Origin: Mactra quadrangularis
Lineage: Eukaryota > Mollusca > Bivalvia > Venerida > Mactridae
Assembly: GCA_025267735.1 (NCBI GenBank)
Contig: CM046294.1
Location: 36,115,222 to 36,179,221 of the forward strand
Reading direction: 5' to 3'
DNA: 64,000 bases
The notes below the pieces were generated by a model, which saw only the letters and a program-made list of their open reading frames with translations, made no database searches and was not told the DNA's origin. Position numbers and translations under genes: made by a program. Below, in pieces: positions 1 to 12,066 of this stretch; within the stretch, counting starts at the first letter, position 1, and the number at the start of each line of letters is the position of its first letter.

Positions 1-3000
1 ACCGCCGCACTACTACATATTTATAATCAATTCATGTATTACCATTTTGATAATGCAACATTGAATTTCTTTCTTGCTTAAGAGTTCATCAATTGTTGAA
101 ATTAAACATAACTATCAAGTGGTTGGGGTAACTAAAAATATGAAAATAACCATAAAATAACCTTGCAATAGCGTTCCTTTTGTGAGCCCAAACACATTAT
201 CTTTTTTATAACTTTTTTATAACTACTTTTTTCATAAATCTAAATGTTGATATAGGATGTCTATGTAACAGTTAACAATGTCTTGATTGTTATTGTCATT
301 TTTAACAATTGATGAACCTTAAATATTGTATTAGTCAAACACAGTCCTTGCCTATGTTTCCATTAAAGTACATTTTATAACAGTTGTTTTATATATTTCA
401 ATGATCATTACTCCCATAGCTGTTAGTCAAAGCCATTAATTATGTTTTCCTGAGACAATGAAACAACTAACTACATGTATAAGGTTCCTTATTTCTCACA
501 AAAAAATCTTATAATCGAAATGCTTTGGTTTCGGGGGCAATGGTCCTAGTTACATTACACTCAACAAGTTGTCTTTTGTAATTGTGTTATATGTATATGA
601 TTTGTAGTTAAGAGAGTTCGATAAATACATATGTAAATATTGTTTTATTTCTATGAATATAAATTGCATTCAGACAATGGATCAGCATTTTGTTGAGTGT
701 ATGAAATGACCCCCGTACAATAACATGCAATATAATTATAATGTATTGCAATGAAACATATTTGTGGTTACTTAGTGTTTATCTCCGCCTTTGTTTCAAA
801 GTATTTTCCTATTGCTTCTTGAACGTGCGAAGGGTCGTTTTACATGTTGCTGTTCCGATGTGCTTCAGACTTTCTTTTCATTTTTATTGACCAAGATTTT
901 ACAACTTTAATGGTTTTTAAGTATTATACAAAGAACGCAGCAATCTGCATGTAAAATATATCTCACTGCAGATCAAATTCATTTTCAGAAAACGGATATA
1001 TGCACTTTTTACAAAGCATACATTCTCTCGACTCTTCTGTTTTCTTTGTTTAAATTCTTTGTCCATATTTGGATAAATCTTTCCCACTGGAAAGTTTTCT
1101 TCTCGTTGGAATTTATTATTCATTAAATTCTTATTACAGTTGCAAATATTGTTTTCAAAGTTATATTAATGTGTTTTATGCCTTACTTAACATTGTAGAC
1201 GCATCTTTAATGTGAAAGTAAATCAGATAAAATGCATCTGGATTGTAGGTGGAAATTGAATAAACACATCATTAACTTTTGAAAAAATGTACGTAATTTG
1301 AACAACTGTTTTATTGTTTTCTTGTGGGGAAATGTCACTTGTTAAGAACCGTAAAATGTGATTAGGTGTATTGAATTAACACTCCCTCAAACTCTCATAA
1401 TTGGGATATTAGGACGACTTGATGATTGTTGAAAGTATAAACTAACCATAATTGAGAAATAAACATTTATATTTGAATGCCATTGTTTCAAACGAGTTTT
1501 GAACACGCAAAGCCGTGAATATGGGTAGGTTTATTGAATATATGTCGCTCACAAATGTCTCAAAGAAGAGATGAAGGTCGAATAAAGAAACTGAACATAA
1601 TGAAGAATTAGAATATTTACATTTATGAACATATATTTAAAACGCGTTTCAAATGCTGACGTTGAAATGCTCCATTAGCTCAGCCGTCTAGCTACCAGCC
1701 AAATGGTAAGGGTTCGACTGCCAAGAAAAAAAAACATGCGTAGTCGTAGCTTCGTTACATTTGGTAATAAAGTTTTATACTCAGTCATTTACCTAACTAT
1801 CTTTGCATCATGTTGGCTTAAACGACCTTAACCAAGTTGAACCTTAACCTTACTTTAAATGAATACAATTATATATATAATTTAGTTTCAAACATAATTT
1901 GGTAAATTAATAAACGCTGATTGAGAAGTTGCTTTGATGTCTTCTCATTTTTTTTCATGGATGAATGTAAATAAGTTTATTCTAAAACGAGGACTTTTTC
2001 GAAAAGATTTTGGAGAACACTTCACAAAATATACATTAACTACATTATACCACATGTTGCAATCAGTTATTTACAAATTATTGTAGCTTTCGTAGACATG
2101 TTGATGTTATCAATACTTTATATGTAGTGTCACATGGTCTATTTAAAAAATCTCAATGGAATTCAGAACAAACATTGCGTATGTTTTTATTGGTCGCTTT
2201 TCTCCCTTATCAAGTAATAGAAAAACAAGCCAGCATTGAGTATAGTTGTTTTGGGGAATGCCTTTGTTTGCAATCCAATAATTTGTTATGGTATTGATAA
2301 TGATGTTGTTAAATGCAATCCCGGTTGATTTATTGAAATACTGCTTACAAATAATACATTATAATTGCATTAATTTTTTATTTAGAAAACACCCATGCTA
2401 TACTTTTGATATATATAATAAATTGCATTTTGTCACACTCGCATTAAGGCTAGTTGTATCGATATTAACGGTTTTATTTTTATTTCGATTGCAAAGATTG
2501 CTAAAATATAATAATGTGTTTTTTTGCATTTCTATTACGGCCTGCCAACCCACCAATACGCCTGTCATGAGTGACTTCAAAATATGCCCTGTATTCGAAC
2601 AAGTATAAAATTGAATATTTTCAAACAAGCAACATATAAAACCATCAACAAACCTCATGTAATGTTGAACTTGACAATTGTCCTCTCTTCTGACTTCAGA
2701 AAAAGAGGTTACACTGTAAAGCAATCGAATTTCTTTCAAACACAAAGCGTATAGTTAATCAAAATGTGTTTCTTCAAGGTTTCTTCTATTTGAGAATATG
2801 TCTACACTTTCTTTTTTAAGTAGAATGAATTGCTCTCTATAGATATATTGTCACGTTATCATGTTAAACGTTAAAGCCCCTATATCAAGACTAATTTAGT
2901 CTAAAGAATGTAAATTATGTAAATCATTAAATTGTAATTAATGTGTTCTATGTTATTCTAAATATCTCGTCACCGAAATAAAATACGTTCAAATGTATTT

Positions 3001-3478
3001 TCACGTTGTTCGCTTCAAGCATTTCAAAGGGAAAGTAAACTGAATCCGAAAATAGAATGTCAGTACTTAAACAAAATTTTGATCTCAAACTGTTTAATAT
3101 GAAGTTAGTATTGTGATAGAAGTGACCTCCTTTAAATTATAAAAATTTTCCTCTTAAAGTTGTTTTATACCATATATAGTTGACATTTACAGAAACATAA
3201 GTATGCTGCACATTCATACAACGCCCATTACCCTTTTTAAGGAACTGGTTTGACATGTTTAAGGCGACGCCAATACTGATTATACTTTAATTTTGCATAC
3301 TATTAGTTTTAAGACATTTTTAATGTGTGTTATACACGTATGCGTTTTATACCCGTAATAGTATGGTACTTATAACTAAGGTAAATTAATATATCTTGGT
3401 ATAGTGACTTTAAACTAAAAATTGTAATAGAATTAACGTCTACCAACATGTAACATAATATTCACAATAGTGTGATTT
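1..3478. other. AT-rich DNA without a recognisable gene
   Basis: I see no exon with splice signals and no long reading frame here. The open frames present (up to about 115 codons at 2398-2745, minus strand) have no family resemblance, look like chance frames in AT-rich DNA, and one pair overlaps on opposite strands. The only structured item I could pick out is a tRNA-like fragment near 1.7 kb, listed separately. Confidence 0.6.
1668..1724 (+). repeat. tRNA-like fragment, possible decayed SINE head
   Basis: The stretch holds an A-box-like string (ATTAGCTCAGCCG), a short arm TACCA/TGGTA that could be the anticodon stem, and a B-box-like GGGTTCGACTGCC, in the order and at roughly the spacing of a tRNA. 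It is followed by an A-rich run. No full acceptor stem can be paired, so a working tRNA gene is unlikely. A decayed tRNA-derived SINE or a tRNA pseudogene fits better. Confidence 0.35.
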
Positions 3479-3683
3479 ATGGCGAGTCGTGGGAGGTATT
3501 ATTTATTTCAAACCTGATGTTTATGCTTATCTTTATGACGTGTAGGCGTCTGGCGAAGAAAAGTTTCTGTTGAATACTGCAACATTACACTTTTAAGAAA
3601 GTATTTTCAAGTGATACATGCGGTATCTTTTTTATATCGATTTTGAAATATACCGTCCTTGGTGTTTTGTTCTATAAATTAAA
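3479..3683 (+). repeat. Left copy of a diverged direct repeat
   Basis: About 200 bp, starting at ATGGCGAGTCGT and ending near GTTTTGTTCTAT, recur at 4242-4440 in the same orientation, offset by about 764 bp. Shared landmarks in the same order are GAGTCGT, GGTATTAT, GGCGTCTG-CGAAGAAAA, CTGTTGAAT-CTGCA, CTTTTAAGAA and GTTTTGTTCTAT. Substitutions and small indels are scattered throughout, so the duplication is old. It could be a tandem duplication or the terminal direct repeats of a small retroelement. Confidence 0.65.
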
Positions 3684-3859
3684 TGGTAAATCATTTTCGG
3701 CGCAGTCTAAGCTCACTTTTGACCTATATTTTTAACCAAAACAATTTAAGATTGCTTCATCTTTCCAGTTTGTCCGATGAAAACTTCTACTCCATTATTG
3801 AATCATTGAGAAATGAATACAATATGATACCATTGGTTGTCCCGCTGAAAAGTATAAGT

Positions 3860-4125
3860 CCCAAATTTTAAACTTGCGGGTCATAAAAAGTTTAGTATTT
3901 AGTCCAAAATTTTCAATATGCGGTCCCAAATAAAATTCTGTAAACGGTCTTTTTTCCATACGCAGATTCCGAGAGAAGTTAAGTATACGCTCCTAAATTT
4001 TCAATATGCGGTCCCAAACAGAGTTTAGTTTACGGTCCCAATTTTAATATGCAAGTATGGAAAGAGTTTACATAACGAGCCAAAGTTTTAAATTTGCGGG
4101 TATCGAAAACGCTTTAGTGTACGGT
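3860..4125 (+). repeat. Six-unit tandem array, unit about 44 bp
   Basis: Six successive units of 43-46 bp can be laid out. Each begins CC(C)AAATTTT or a variant, has ATATGCGGTCCCAAA or a variant in the middle, and ends GTTTAGTTTACGGT or a variant. The units differ from one another by many substitutions, and one (starting CTTTTTTCCATACGC) is strongly diverged. The array lies between the two copies of the 200-bp direct repeat. Confidence 0.7.
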
Positions 4126-4241
4126 TCTATATGTAATTAAATTATAGTTTTAAAGACAGACACATTTTGTGAAATTGATATTTTATAGAAGCTTAAAGTC
4201 ATACATATACATTTAATGCAGAACATTCTAAAATTGTGATG

Positions 4242-4440
4242 TATGACGAGTCGTAGAAGGTATTATTCATTTAAAATTGGATTCTTATGTTTACGACTTG
4301 AGGCGTCTGACGAAGAAAATGATCTGTTGAATGCTGCAGCGTGACTCTTTTAAGAATGTTTTGCCAAGTGGTCTCGTTTTGTTGAGATCGATTTAAAATA
4401 TGCGGACCTTGATGTTTTTGTTCTATGAGTTTGATTTCAA
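4242..4440 (+). repeat. Right copy of a diverged direct repeat
   Basis: This is the partner of 3479-3683. It starts at ATGACGAGTCGT and ends at TTTTTGTTCTATGAG. The two copies bracket the 44-bp tandem array. No clean short duplication was found immediately outside the pair. Confidence 0.65.
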
Positions 4441-6085
4441 TTTCTGGCAGTTATAAAGAATTTCAATTCATCATTTCATGTTGTATTTACGACGGCGCTT
4501 ATATAAATTGTGTCACGTAGGCTGACCTTCATTGTTTTATATCATCAATATAACGCTGACAAAACAGTAATGCTAGTCTATGTCTAGAAATTGCTTTGTT
4601 GTTAATATCAGATGTTAAAATTGATAAGTCACCACAAGGGAGACTAAAACTGATCCATTTTGTCAGATTGTATCGTACATTTTCTCCCCTTTTATATGGC
4701 ATAAAATAACGACGCACTTTGCATGATTAAATGAATGTTAATCTTAATGTCATCGGTATTTTCATTTTGCAATTGGTAATGGGTAACTTTTCCGTTGCAT
4801 GCGATTTAATTACGCAAATGTTTGTACATGCGAAGCGTGGGCATAACCAATTCAATTATGAATGAAAGAAAATCATTACAATCATTTTAATTGTTATAAA
4901 GGGTTGTCGGTGAATGCCTTAGTGGGTTATGATTGATTACAAAATAAAATTCATATGTTAACGCGTTCGACTTGTAAATACTACGAGACAAATTTAATTC
5001 ATTACTTTGACTAATGAACTATTATAGCATAGAACTGTGATGTCAATTGTTAAATGGCAAAACAAATTTGTTTAAATTCATATGTCGTATTTATATCAAC
5101 TTGCAAAATGTAAAAAAAATATAAACAGTGGAATATACGTAAAAATTGACATGTATACTTATGTTAGTAAAGCTTTGTTTGTTTTTCATATTAGTTTGTG
5201 TCAAATAACTGATGACTTTGCATTGGTACCTATATAAGTAAAAACATAAACACTATTTGCATAAATGAGGACGTAAATACGTCAATTTTCACAATAATAA
5301 TCACGGTAAAATGTTCGCTATATAGGACTATGATTGGAATAAGGTGAACATTCTTTTAAGGCGGTTGTTAACACCGATAACTGATTTGATTGCAATGTTT
5401 GTTAATAACATCCTTCGAACATTATCTTTCAAAAGTTCAGAAATTCGGTCCTTAATAAAAATAATTTTCTCAATGCATAAACAAATCACTAACCGAATTG
5501 ACAATAGCTGAATTAATATCATCTCTGCACCGAGTGTAAGAAAACTGGGATATGTTAATAACTGCAGACAAATGTTTATTCCTCTCACAAACGTTCTCTA
5601 TCATTCTCGATTTTATACCAAGCGAAGCAATAAATGTTTGGAAACAGAATTGCTGATTGTCTGGCAATTGAATAATTATTTGATTTCTAGACACGTTATT
5701 ATAACAATTGTCACATGATGAGAAATTGTCTCCCTTGAGTAGACATCAACCTATTTTTGTTTGATAAAATAGGGAGAAAATTGCCTGCGTAATGTCACTA
5801 TTATTAATATTTCCACCGTGGACAACTGTTCTTGATGCAATATCGGAAATGGATTTTTGATCTTTCTTTAACTGTGGACAACTGATCTAGATAATTATCG
5901 GAAATCGATGAGATAATTATCGTTTTATTGGTCAGATGATATAAATGCAATATCAATTTTGAATTTGTTCTGATGACTCTTTGTTACATGTCCCATGGAT
6001 AGTATGAAAGGTTTTCTTTAAAATGAGATTTTATCCAAGGGCTTTAGATTATTCTATAGATTTTTTAAATATTATTATAAATCGT
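4441..6085. other. AT-rich DNA without a recognisable gene
   Basis: No exon or mobile element could be recognised. The minus-strand open frames around 5328-5694 overlap each other in different frames and look random. Confidence 0.55.
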
Positions 6086-6098
6086 TTACAATGTAATA

Positions 6099-6391
6099 TA
6101 TCCCGGGTCGGTAGCGCAGTAACTTTTGATAGCGCGACTGGGTTTCGAATCTTGTGTTCCGAAGGAGGTACGGGTTCGAATCCCACACGGGAAGGTTATA
6201 CATTTCTATGAAATTTTGACAATGATGACAATTTTTTCGTTAATAAGGTATATGGAGAAGTTTCCAGCCTTATTAAAGGTAGGTGGGTACTGATTAAAGA
6301 CAATGGTCCAGGAAAGCTAGGTTAGGTGCGCTGGACGCTGTAAAATAACCTGTAAATTGTGTTGACACGGCGTTAAACCCAGTATAAATAA
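6099..6391 (+). mobile_element. tRNA-derived SINE, family A, full length
   Basis: A non-autonomous retroposon with a tRNA-like head, about 290 bp long. The head starts at CCCGGGTCGGTAGCGCAGT (A-box region) and carries a B box, GGGTTCGAATCCC, ahead of an ACGGGAAGG closing stem. The body includes TGGAGAAGTTTCC and GTCCAGGAAAGC. It ends with GACGCTGT...ACGGCGTTAAACCC and a short AT-rich tail. A perfect 13-bp target-site duplication, TTACAATGTAATA, flanks it at 6086-6098 and 6392-6404, which shows retroposition and a fairly recent age. SINEs are copied by an unrelated LINE's reverse transcriptase, so no protein is encoded. Short reading frames across it are chance. Confidence 0.92.
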
Positions 6392-6676
6392 TTACAATGT
6401 AATACAATTGTTCATCAATAATTAATAGCATGTGCATGTGAGACGTTATGTATTAACCTTAATAAAATACAATGCCTCATTGTGTGGTAATTCAATAAAT
6501 ATATGTCAATATCAATATATTACATTCATTAAACAAAAGAAAGATAAAATATTAATGCTCATAATGTGTTTGTTTTGTTTAACAAGACCAAATATCGATG
6601 TTTGAATGAATTTAAATTAGGACAACGGTATAATATATTTGCCGGGGATGAATGTATGGTAAACGCTTTATATAAC

Positions 6677-7130
6677 TAAGGGGGATAAAAACGGTGACAT
6701 AAGTATCATAAGGGATGTACTATTTCTTTCTAAAGGGAGATAATTTGGTGTGACATTTATCTAAGGGGAGATAATTCGAGTATTACGTATTTCTCAAGTA
6801 CATTTTTTGTTGGCTTATTTTCTTAAGGAAAGTTACATGTATTTGCTTGACTTATTTGATAAAGGGAACACATTTTGTTAGATTCTATTCTCAGATGAAA
6901 GTAATTTCATATTACAATTCTCAAGATAGTTGTTTAGCATTACTTTTTTAAATGGTATAATTTATAAGGGAAGTAATCTGGTATAGCTCATTTCTCAAGG
7001 GAGGCAAATCGGTATGACATATAGTTCAAAGGAGATAATAATTATTTTCTACTCAAGGGAGGTAATTAGGCAAGACATTATTTCTAATGAGAATAAATCT
7101 TATAAAACTTATTGCTAAAGAAAGTAAATG
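6677..7130 (+). repeat. Decayed minisatellite, period 30-31 bp
   Basis: The motif TCAAGGGAGGTAATTNGG or a variant recurs about fifteen times. Anchor positions include 6677, 6708, 6731, 6762, 6793, 6823, 6859, 6891, 6921, 6965, 6995, 7026, 7053, 7085 and 7116; most steps are 30-32 bp, with a few indels. A TATGACAT-like string often sits between anchors. The units are strongly diverged, so this is an old array. Confidence 0.75.
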
Positions 7131-8713
7131 ATGGACGTACTTTGATATGAAAATAACGTGGGCGTAATATTTTGTACATTGACCGAGTATTTTTGCTAGA
7201 TAATAAAATTGAAACAGTATCTCTAAATACAAATACAAAACTAACATATGTTACATCGTAGTTGTTTATATCACGTATATCCACTTACAATATTTCTTTG
7301 AGAATTTTGATTTGATTTATTTTAATTAAAATGCTTTCAATATAATATCATATCAAATGATGAACTCAGCTATTTCAGTAAATGATAAGAAAATAACAAT
7401 TATTCCACAAATAATTGTTTCCTGCAAGTTTGTCTATTAATAATATTTAGATTAAATCACACCAATTCAATGCTGAACATATTATAAAATGATATTCATC
7501 TTCATTTTCCATTGGATTGCAAATTCAGGATTGTATGAAATTACTTTTGTGTGTGTCAGATTTTTTAATTATCTTTTATTATTATGTGATGACATTGGAT
7601 TTGCATTTTGTTTATAACCGTACCGCTACCTGAATGGCTATTGTTCGGTTATCAGTTCAAAGTTGGATTGTATCATAGTTAAACGATTATGGCAATTTAA
7701 ACATTGATAACATTTTAGCAAAATGATATTATTATTTTCATTATTATTTTATAGTATTAATATTATTCTTGAAATCTATACTATAAATCTTTTACAAACA
7801 TAATGCTACATAAAATTACCATTGCCCTCGATTGTGAGCACTCGTGATGAAATTCTTACGCGCATCAATGCTGGTGCTTATATTTTATTATTCTATAAAA
7901 TGTAGAAAACTGTAAGTTATTTCTTGCATACATGATAAAATGTAGTTGATAAAACCATGTCTTCTAATCACATAACTTACCAAGACTTTATACAATATTA
8001 ACAGACATCCCATTTATTATTCTACGATATAAACAATAACAATAATTTACGGGATGCAACAATAACAGTCAATATAAATCATTTTGTTAAGTGTATTCGT
8101 GGAGAGTTTATTTATTCATTATATACCTTAAACACTTAGCATTCCAAAATAGTCTGTACAATACATGGCTTAGTTTTATCAAAGCGGCTGTTTTACTTTT
8201 CATAACAATCTTACTGTTGAATTCAGGCCGACCGATCATTTCAGTTTACAGCGCGTCTTGCTACGAACACATGGTTTGTTGGTTAGATTTCTAAACGGGA
8301 ACTATGAGGAATTACCTCCCTGACAATGAAATTAAATGACCGTGGTTACAGAACAAACTTGTAAAATTGGCTTTTCATGTACACGGAAGTAGACATTAAA
8401 CCGCACTTTAATTTGTTCTAAGACTTTAAATATCTGTTGCATGAAAGTATTCATATTCAAATTAATTCTCTTGACAATATTGTTGATATCAAAACAATGT
8501 TTTAGAACTCATAGACCACATGACGACATGGCTTTGCATACAGAACATGTGAATACTTTGACACTTAAAAGAAACAACGGAACAACCTGATATGCAAACA
8601 TATTGATTGTGCACGTACATACCTCATAACAAACGTTAACAATGTTATTGTGTAATACCAGCCTAGCATACAAATAGCTAATCCGAAAAGCTAATTTGTC
8701 TCATGCAATATTT
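7131..8713. other. AT-rich DNA without a recognisable gene
   Basis: Simple ATT/ATTATT-rich runs (around 7720-7790) and chance open frames only. Nothing with splice signals or a recognisable protein motif was seen. Confidence 0.55.
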
Positions 8714-8945
8714 CACACAGTTGTTGACATTTAAATGTCACTTTTATACTCTGCCTTTTATTGGAGCTGTGATATTACAATATGTTTCTCGAAATGTTCT
8801 TTGTGAACTTAAAGTATTTAATGTTTTGTTCAATTTTATTCGCAATCAACTTTTCCTTGAACTTGTGAGATAACTTCTATCCATTTAGTGTCGTGATTGC
8901 ATCATGAACATCACAATAAAGTTCAAATTACTGTGATGTTATAAT
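8714..8945 (+). repeat. Interspersed repeat, copy 1 of a pair
   Basis: Matches 22593-22800 in the same orientation. Shared strings in the same order are ACAGTTGTTGACATTTAAAT, CTTTTATTG, CTGTG-TATTA-AATAT, TCGAAATGTTC, CTTGAACTT and TCCATTTA. The family was not recognised, and neither copy contains a convincing protein or defined ends. Confidence 0.65.
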
Positions 8946-9034
8946 AAACAGCTGTATTTTATATTGTGTTCAATTCCAATACTTGAAGAAAAAGGCATAT
9001 GAAATGTTTAATATATAGTAAAGTATTGCAATGA

Positions 9035-9247
9035 ACTAAGGTTAGCATATATGACTTCGAATCCGGAGATCGCGGGTTTGAGCCTGGTCGCGGTAGGTCA
9101 TACCCTATACATGAATTGTCGGCCTCGTTGTACGGTAAGTTATAACTGGTGATAGAAAAGTGTCCAGGAAACCTATAGTAGGATGAGCTGACCGTCGTAT
9201 ATATAACCTAAATATGTGTTGACTACGACGTTAAAACCAATTAAACT
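9035..9247 (+). mobile_element. tRNA-derived SINE, family B, 5' truncated
   Basis: The copy starts within the tRNA-like head (GGTTAGCATATATGACTTCG), keeps the B-box region (CGCGGGTTTGAGCCTGG), then runs through GGTAGGTCATACC and GTGATAGAAAAGTGTCCAGG to the shared 3' domain GACCGTCGTA...TACGACGTTAAAACC. The body matches the fuller family-B copy at 47842-48064 closely. The A-box end is missing or decayed. No clear target-site duplication was found. Confidence 0.85.
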
Positions 9248-11791
9248 TACGAAGTCTAATCAAACTGCTTGCTTATCTACGCAGATTTAGCATTGCCAAA
9301 CTTATTTAATTTATTACGAAAATGAATTTTTATTATAACATTCATTTTTAATTAAATTTACTCAATAAAGATTTATGTGAAATAAACCCTATTTCAATTT
9401 TATCGCTTTGTTGTAATATGAACGTATGATTGAGAAACATAAGTATGTCCTAGTCTATGATATGAAATGTTATGCAATGGCAACGGCAATTTCTTGTAGC
9501 TTTTTAAGTATTGAATGTCACCAATATTAAACATTTGATGTTACACTGAGGCTACTATAATCATGTCCTTAGACAAGTGGCTGATTGAATAACAACGCAA
9601 TCCTTTGTGTCCAAAGACATGATACTTTATCTGTCCAAGTATAGCTAATTTTTCAGATTGGTGAACGGATTATAGATATATAGACATTGAAGGTCCGATG
9701 TAATGCTAATCAGAAGTTCGATACATGTAACAATAAAAATTCCATCATTAAATATCTGAAACGAGTATTTAACTATAATTGCGAGGTTTGATAAATCAAT
9801 AATATTCATTAAATAGAATATTCTTTGACAGCTCAATAATTTAATTGCAAAAGAATGTGAACTAAATTAATGCGGAATTTACTTCACTTAATCTCAAGCT
9901 TAGTTGTATTTAGCATGAATCAAATGTTTACATGAAACACCTTGGTGTTTCATCCAATCGTCATCCTGTATGATATATTGCTTTGTTCTAGTCAGATAAA
10001 CTCTATGGACAATTTTTATGCCTTATTTGACCCTGCTAAGTCTGGATAGTCTTATAAATAATAAGTTAAATGTAAACAAACTCCACAAATTAATCAACTT
10101 CATGTTCAAAATATTTTATAAGCTCTTTTATACTGTTTTACGTTCGTGTACCGTTCGTCAGAATATTTTTTGGAACAAAACACCCGGGATATGTAGACGA
10201 AGGTTACTACTAAAAATTGATTTGAGATTAGATGCTGAGCAAACTATTATTAACATTCCCCAGGATTTGAAAAAAAAACACATCTATATAATTTAAGATA
10301 AAATAGTGCGTTTGTTGTCTATATGTAATTTTTGAGTGGTAAAACCTGCTTCGATAAGATTAAGCTATTATTCCAACAACTAAATTTTATCAAAATAGTC
10401 ATTATCGAAGGACATGTATCAGAGTTATAACTCACATTGTCAAATTATGATAAATTACACGACAAAATACTTTTATAGATGCTAAAGAGTATTATTCATT
10501 TTGTAGAATTTTCACAGCCACAATAAGTGCAATTTGGGCATAATTATGAATGGTATGAATAGTTGCGATTATATAAATGCACTAATGAATGTACTTACTA
10601 GTCATATTAATGAAATTCTAAATGGATGCTATAATACAAAATATAGGATAGAATCATAATTGTCAGACTTATTAGCAAGAGCATGGAAAGTCGTATTCAT
10701 TTTCTGTCTCAATTATACGCCATATTTAACACAATCAAATGGAAATTATAGTGGCATACAATTGTTGGTAATAATTGACTGTAAATATTTCGCGAATTTG
10801 ACCACGTAGTCCAATTTGATTCTCATTTGAGTTGCAATCCTCTTATGGCTCTGAACCGTTTGGAATAATCAAACAGTAGTATCTTATTGGAAATTCGTTA
10901 TTATTAATGTGAACATCGTGTATAGCGTGCTGTGAGCAATTCCTAAAACAAGGTAAGTAACTAAGTTGTTGCTGTATTTTCTGCTTTGTAATGTTATTTT
11001 CAATTAAAATCTTGCACCGGTTTATATTCTGTATTTCTAATGATGTTATTTATTTTTTTAGCACATTACCTAAATGAATAAGGTTCATTATATCCAAATG
11101 AAATCAACTAGTCTTAATGTGTGGACCATCTGCGATAATGTTTAAGGAAGCAATTCCATTATTAAAACTAATTATCACACAGATTTTTATCTCTTAGTGC
11201 ATTCGTGCCGTGGATAACAGTACAGTTGCTACTACCTATGATCAACGGTCAGTTTGACCAAATTCTAACGTCTTTATAAATGCTTATTTAATCTTATCGG
11301 CATATTACGTAGACTTATCCCTGTCACACGAACTAAATCAGTTCTAACCGACTTTTCATTTAAAATTTGCATTTAGGATTGTCAGACTATATTGCATGTG
11401 GGAAAACTATATCTCTATGAATCCTTCGAGTTAATGTACTGGCGATTTCTCACATTTTCCTGGAAAGCAATTAAATTGTTACATTTTCCTAAGATAAAAC
11501 CATACAACTAAACATGCGTCATTAGATATCTAAATACACGCGCTTTATTATCGTTTATTTGTAAAATCAATATCAATCATTAAATAGAGTAGTTCAAACA
11601 ATAAACGTTAATTAATGGGGATAATGGATAATGATAGAGGCAGGCGATACAGACTACATTGTGAATATAAAACTCTTTGTCGTTGTTGCTGGTAAGTCAG
11701 AACCTATTTTGGAATGATCAAATGGTCTTTTCAGATTGAAAATTTAAAACAGACCTATGTAAGCTTTGTTTCAATTCTTTTTCTTTTTAAT
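9248..11791. other. AT-rich DNA with old, diverged repeat pieces
   Basis: No gene was recognised. Stretches around 10690-10800 and 11700-11780 share short ordered strings with 12700-13130. The segment 11545-11640 matches 25735-25835 (shared AAAATCAATATCA-TCATTA and AGTAGTT-AAAC). These look like remnants of an old repeat family. Confidence 0.45.
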
Positions 11792-12066
11792 TGAGTTTAA
11801 CGCCGTGTCTACTCAATTTAGGTAATTAAACGGCGTCCAGCGCACCTAACATAGCTTTCCTGGACCCTTGTCTATAACCAGTACTCACCTACCCTTCCAC
11901 AAGGCCCGAAACTTCTCCATATATCATATTAATGGAGGAAAATTGACATTATAGTCTAATTTTCATGAAAGGGTATAACCTCCCCGGGTGGGATTCGAAC
12001 CTGTACACCCTTCGGGACACGAGATTACCAATCCCGACCCGCTACCAACTGTGCCACCGACTCGGG
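11792..12066 (-). mobile_element. tRNA-derived SINE, family A, minus strand
   Basis: Read on the minus strand, it begins CCCGAGTCGGTGGCACAG, has the tRNA-like head with a B-box region near 11990-12000, the family-A body (GGAGAAGTTTCGGGCC, GTCCAGGAAAGC), and ends GACGCCGT...ACGGCGTTAAAC at the low-coordinate side. It is full length compared with the copy at 36536-36822. The flanks do not show a clean duplication, so it may be older than the other family-A copies. Confidence 0.9.

Noticed and set aside
2398..2745. A 115-codon minus-strand frame, and an overlapping 106-codon plus-strand frame
   Set aside because: Opposite-strand frames over the same AT-rich DNA with no family resemblance or splice signals; chance is the simplest explanation.
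10940..10962. A splice-donor-like AAG|GTAAGT near 10950, and another GTAAGT near 11690
   Set aside because: No open, motif-bearing exon or acceptor accompanies either, and both lie among diverged repeats.
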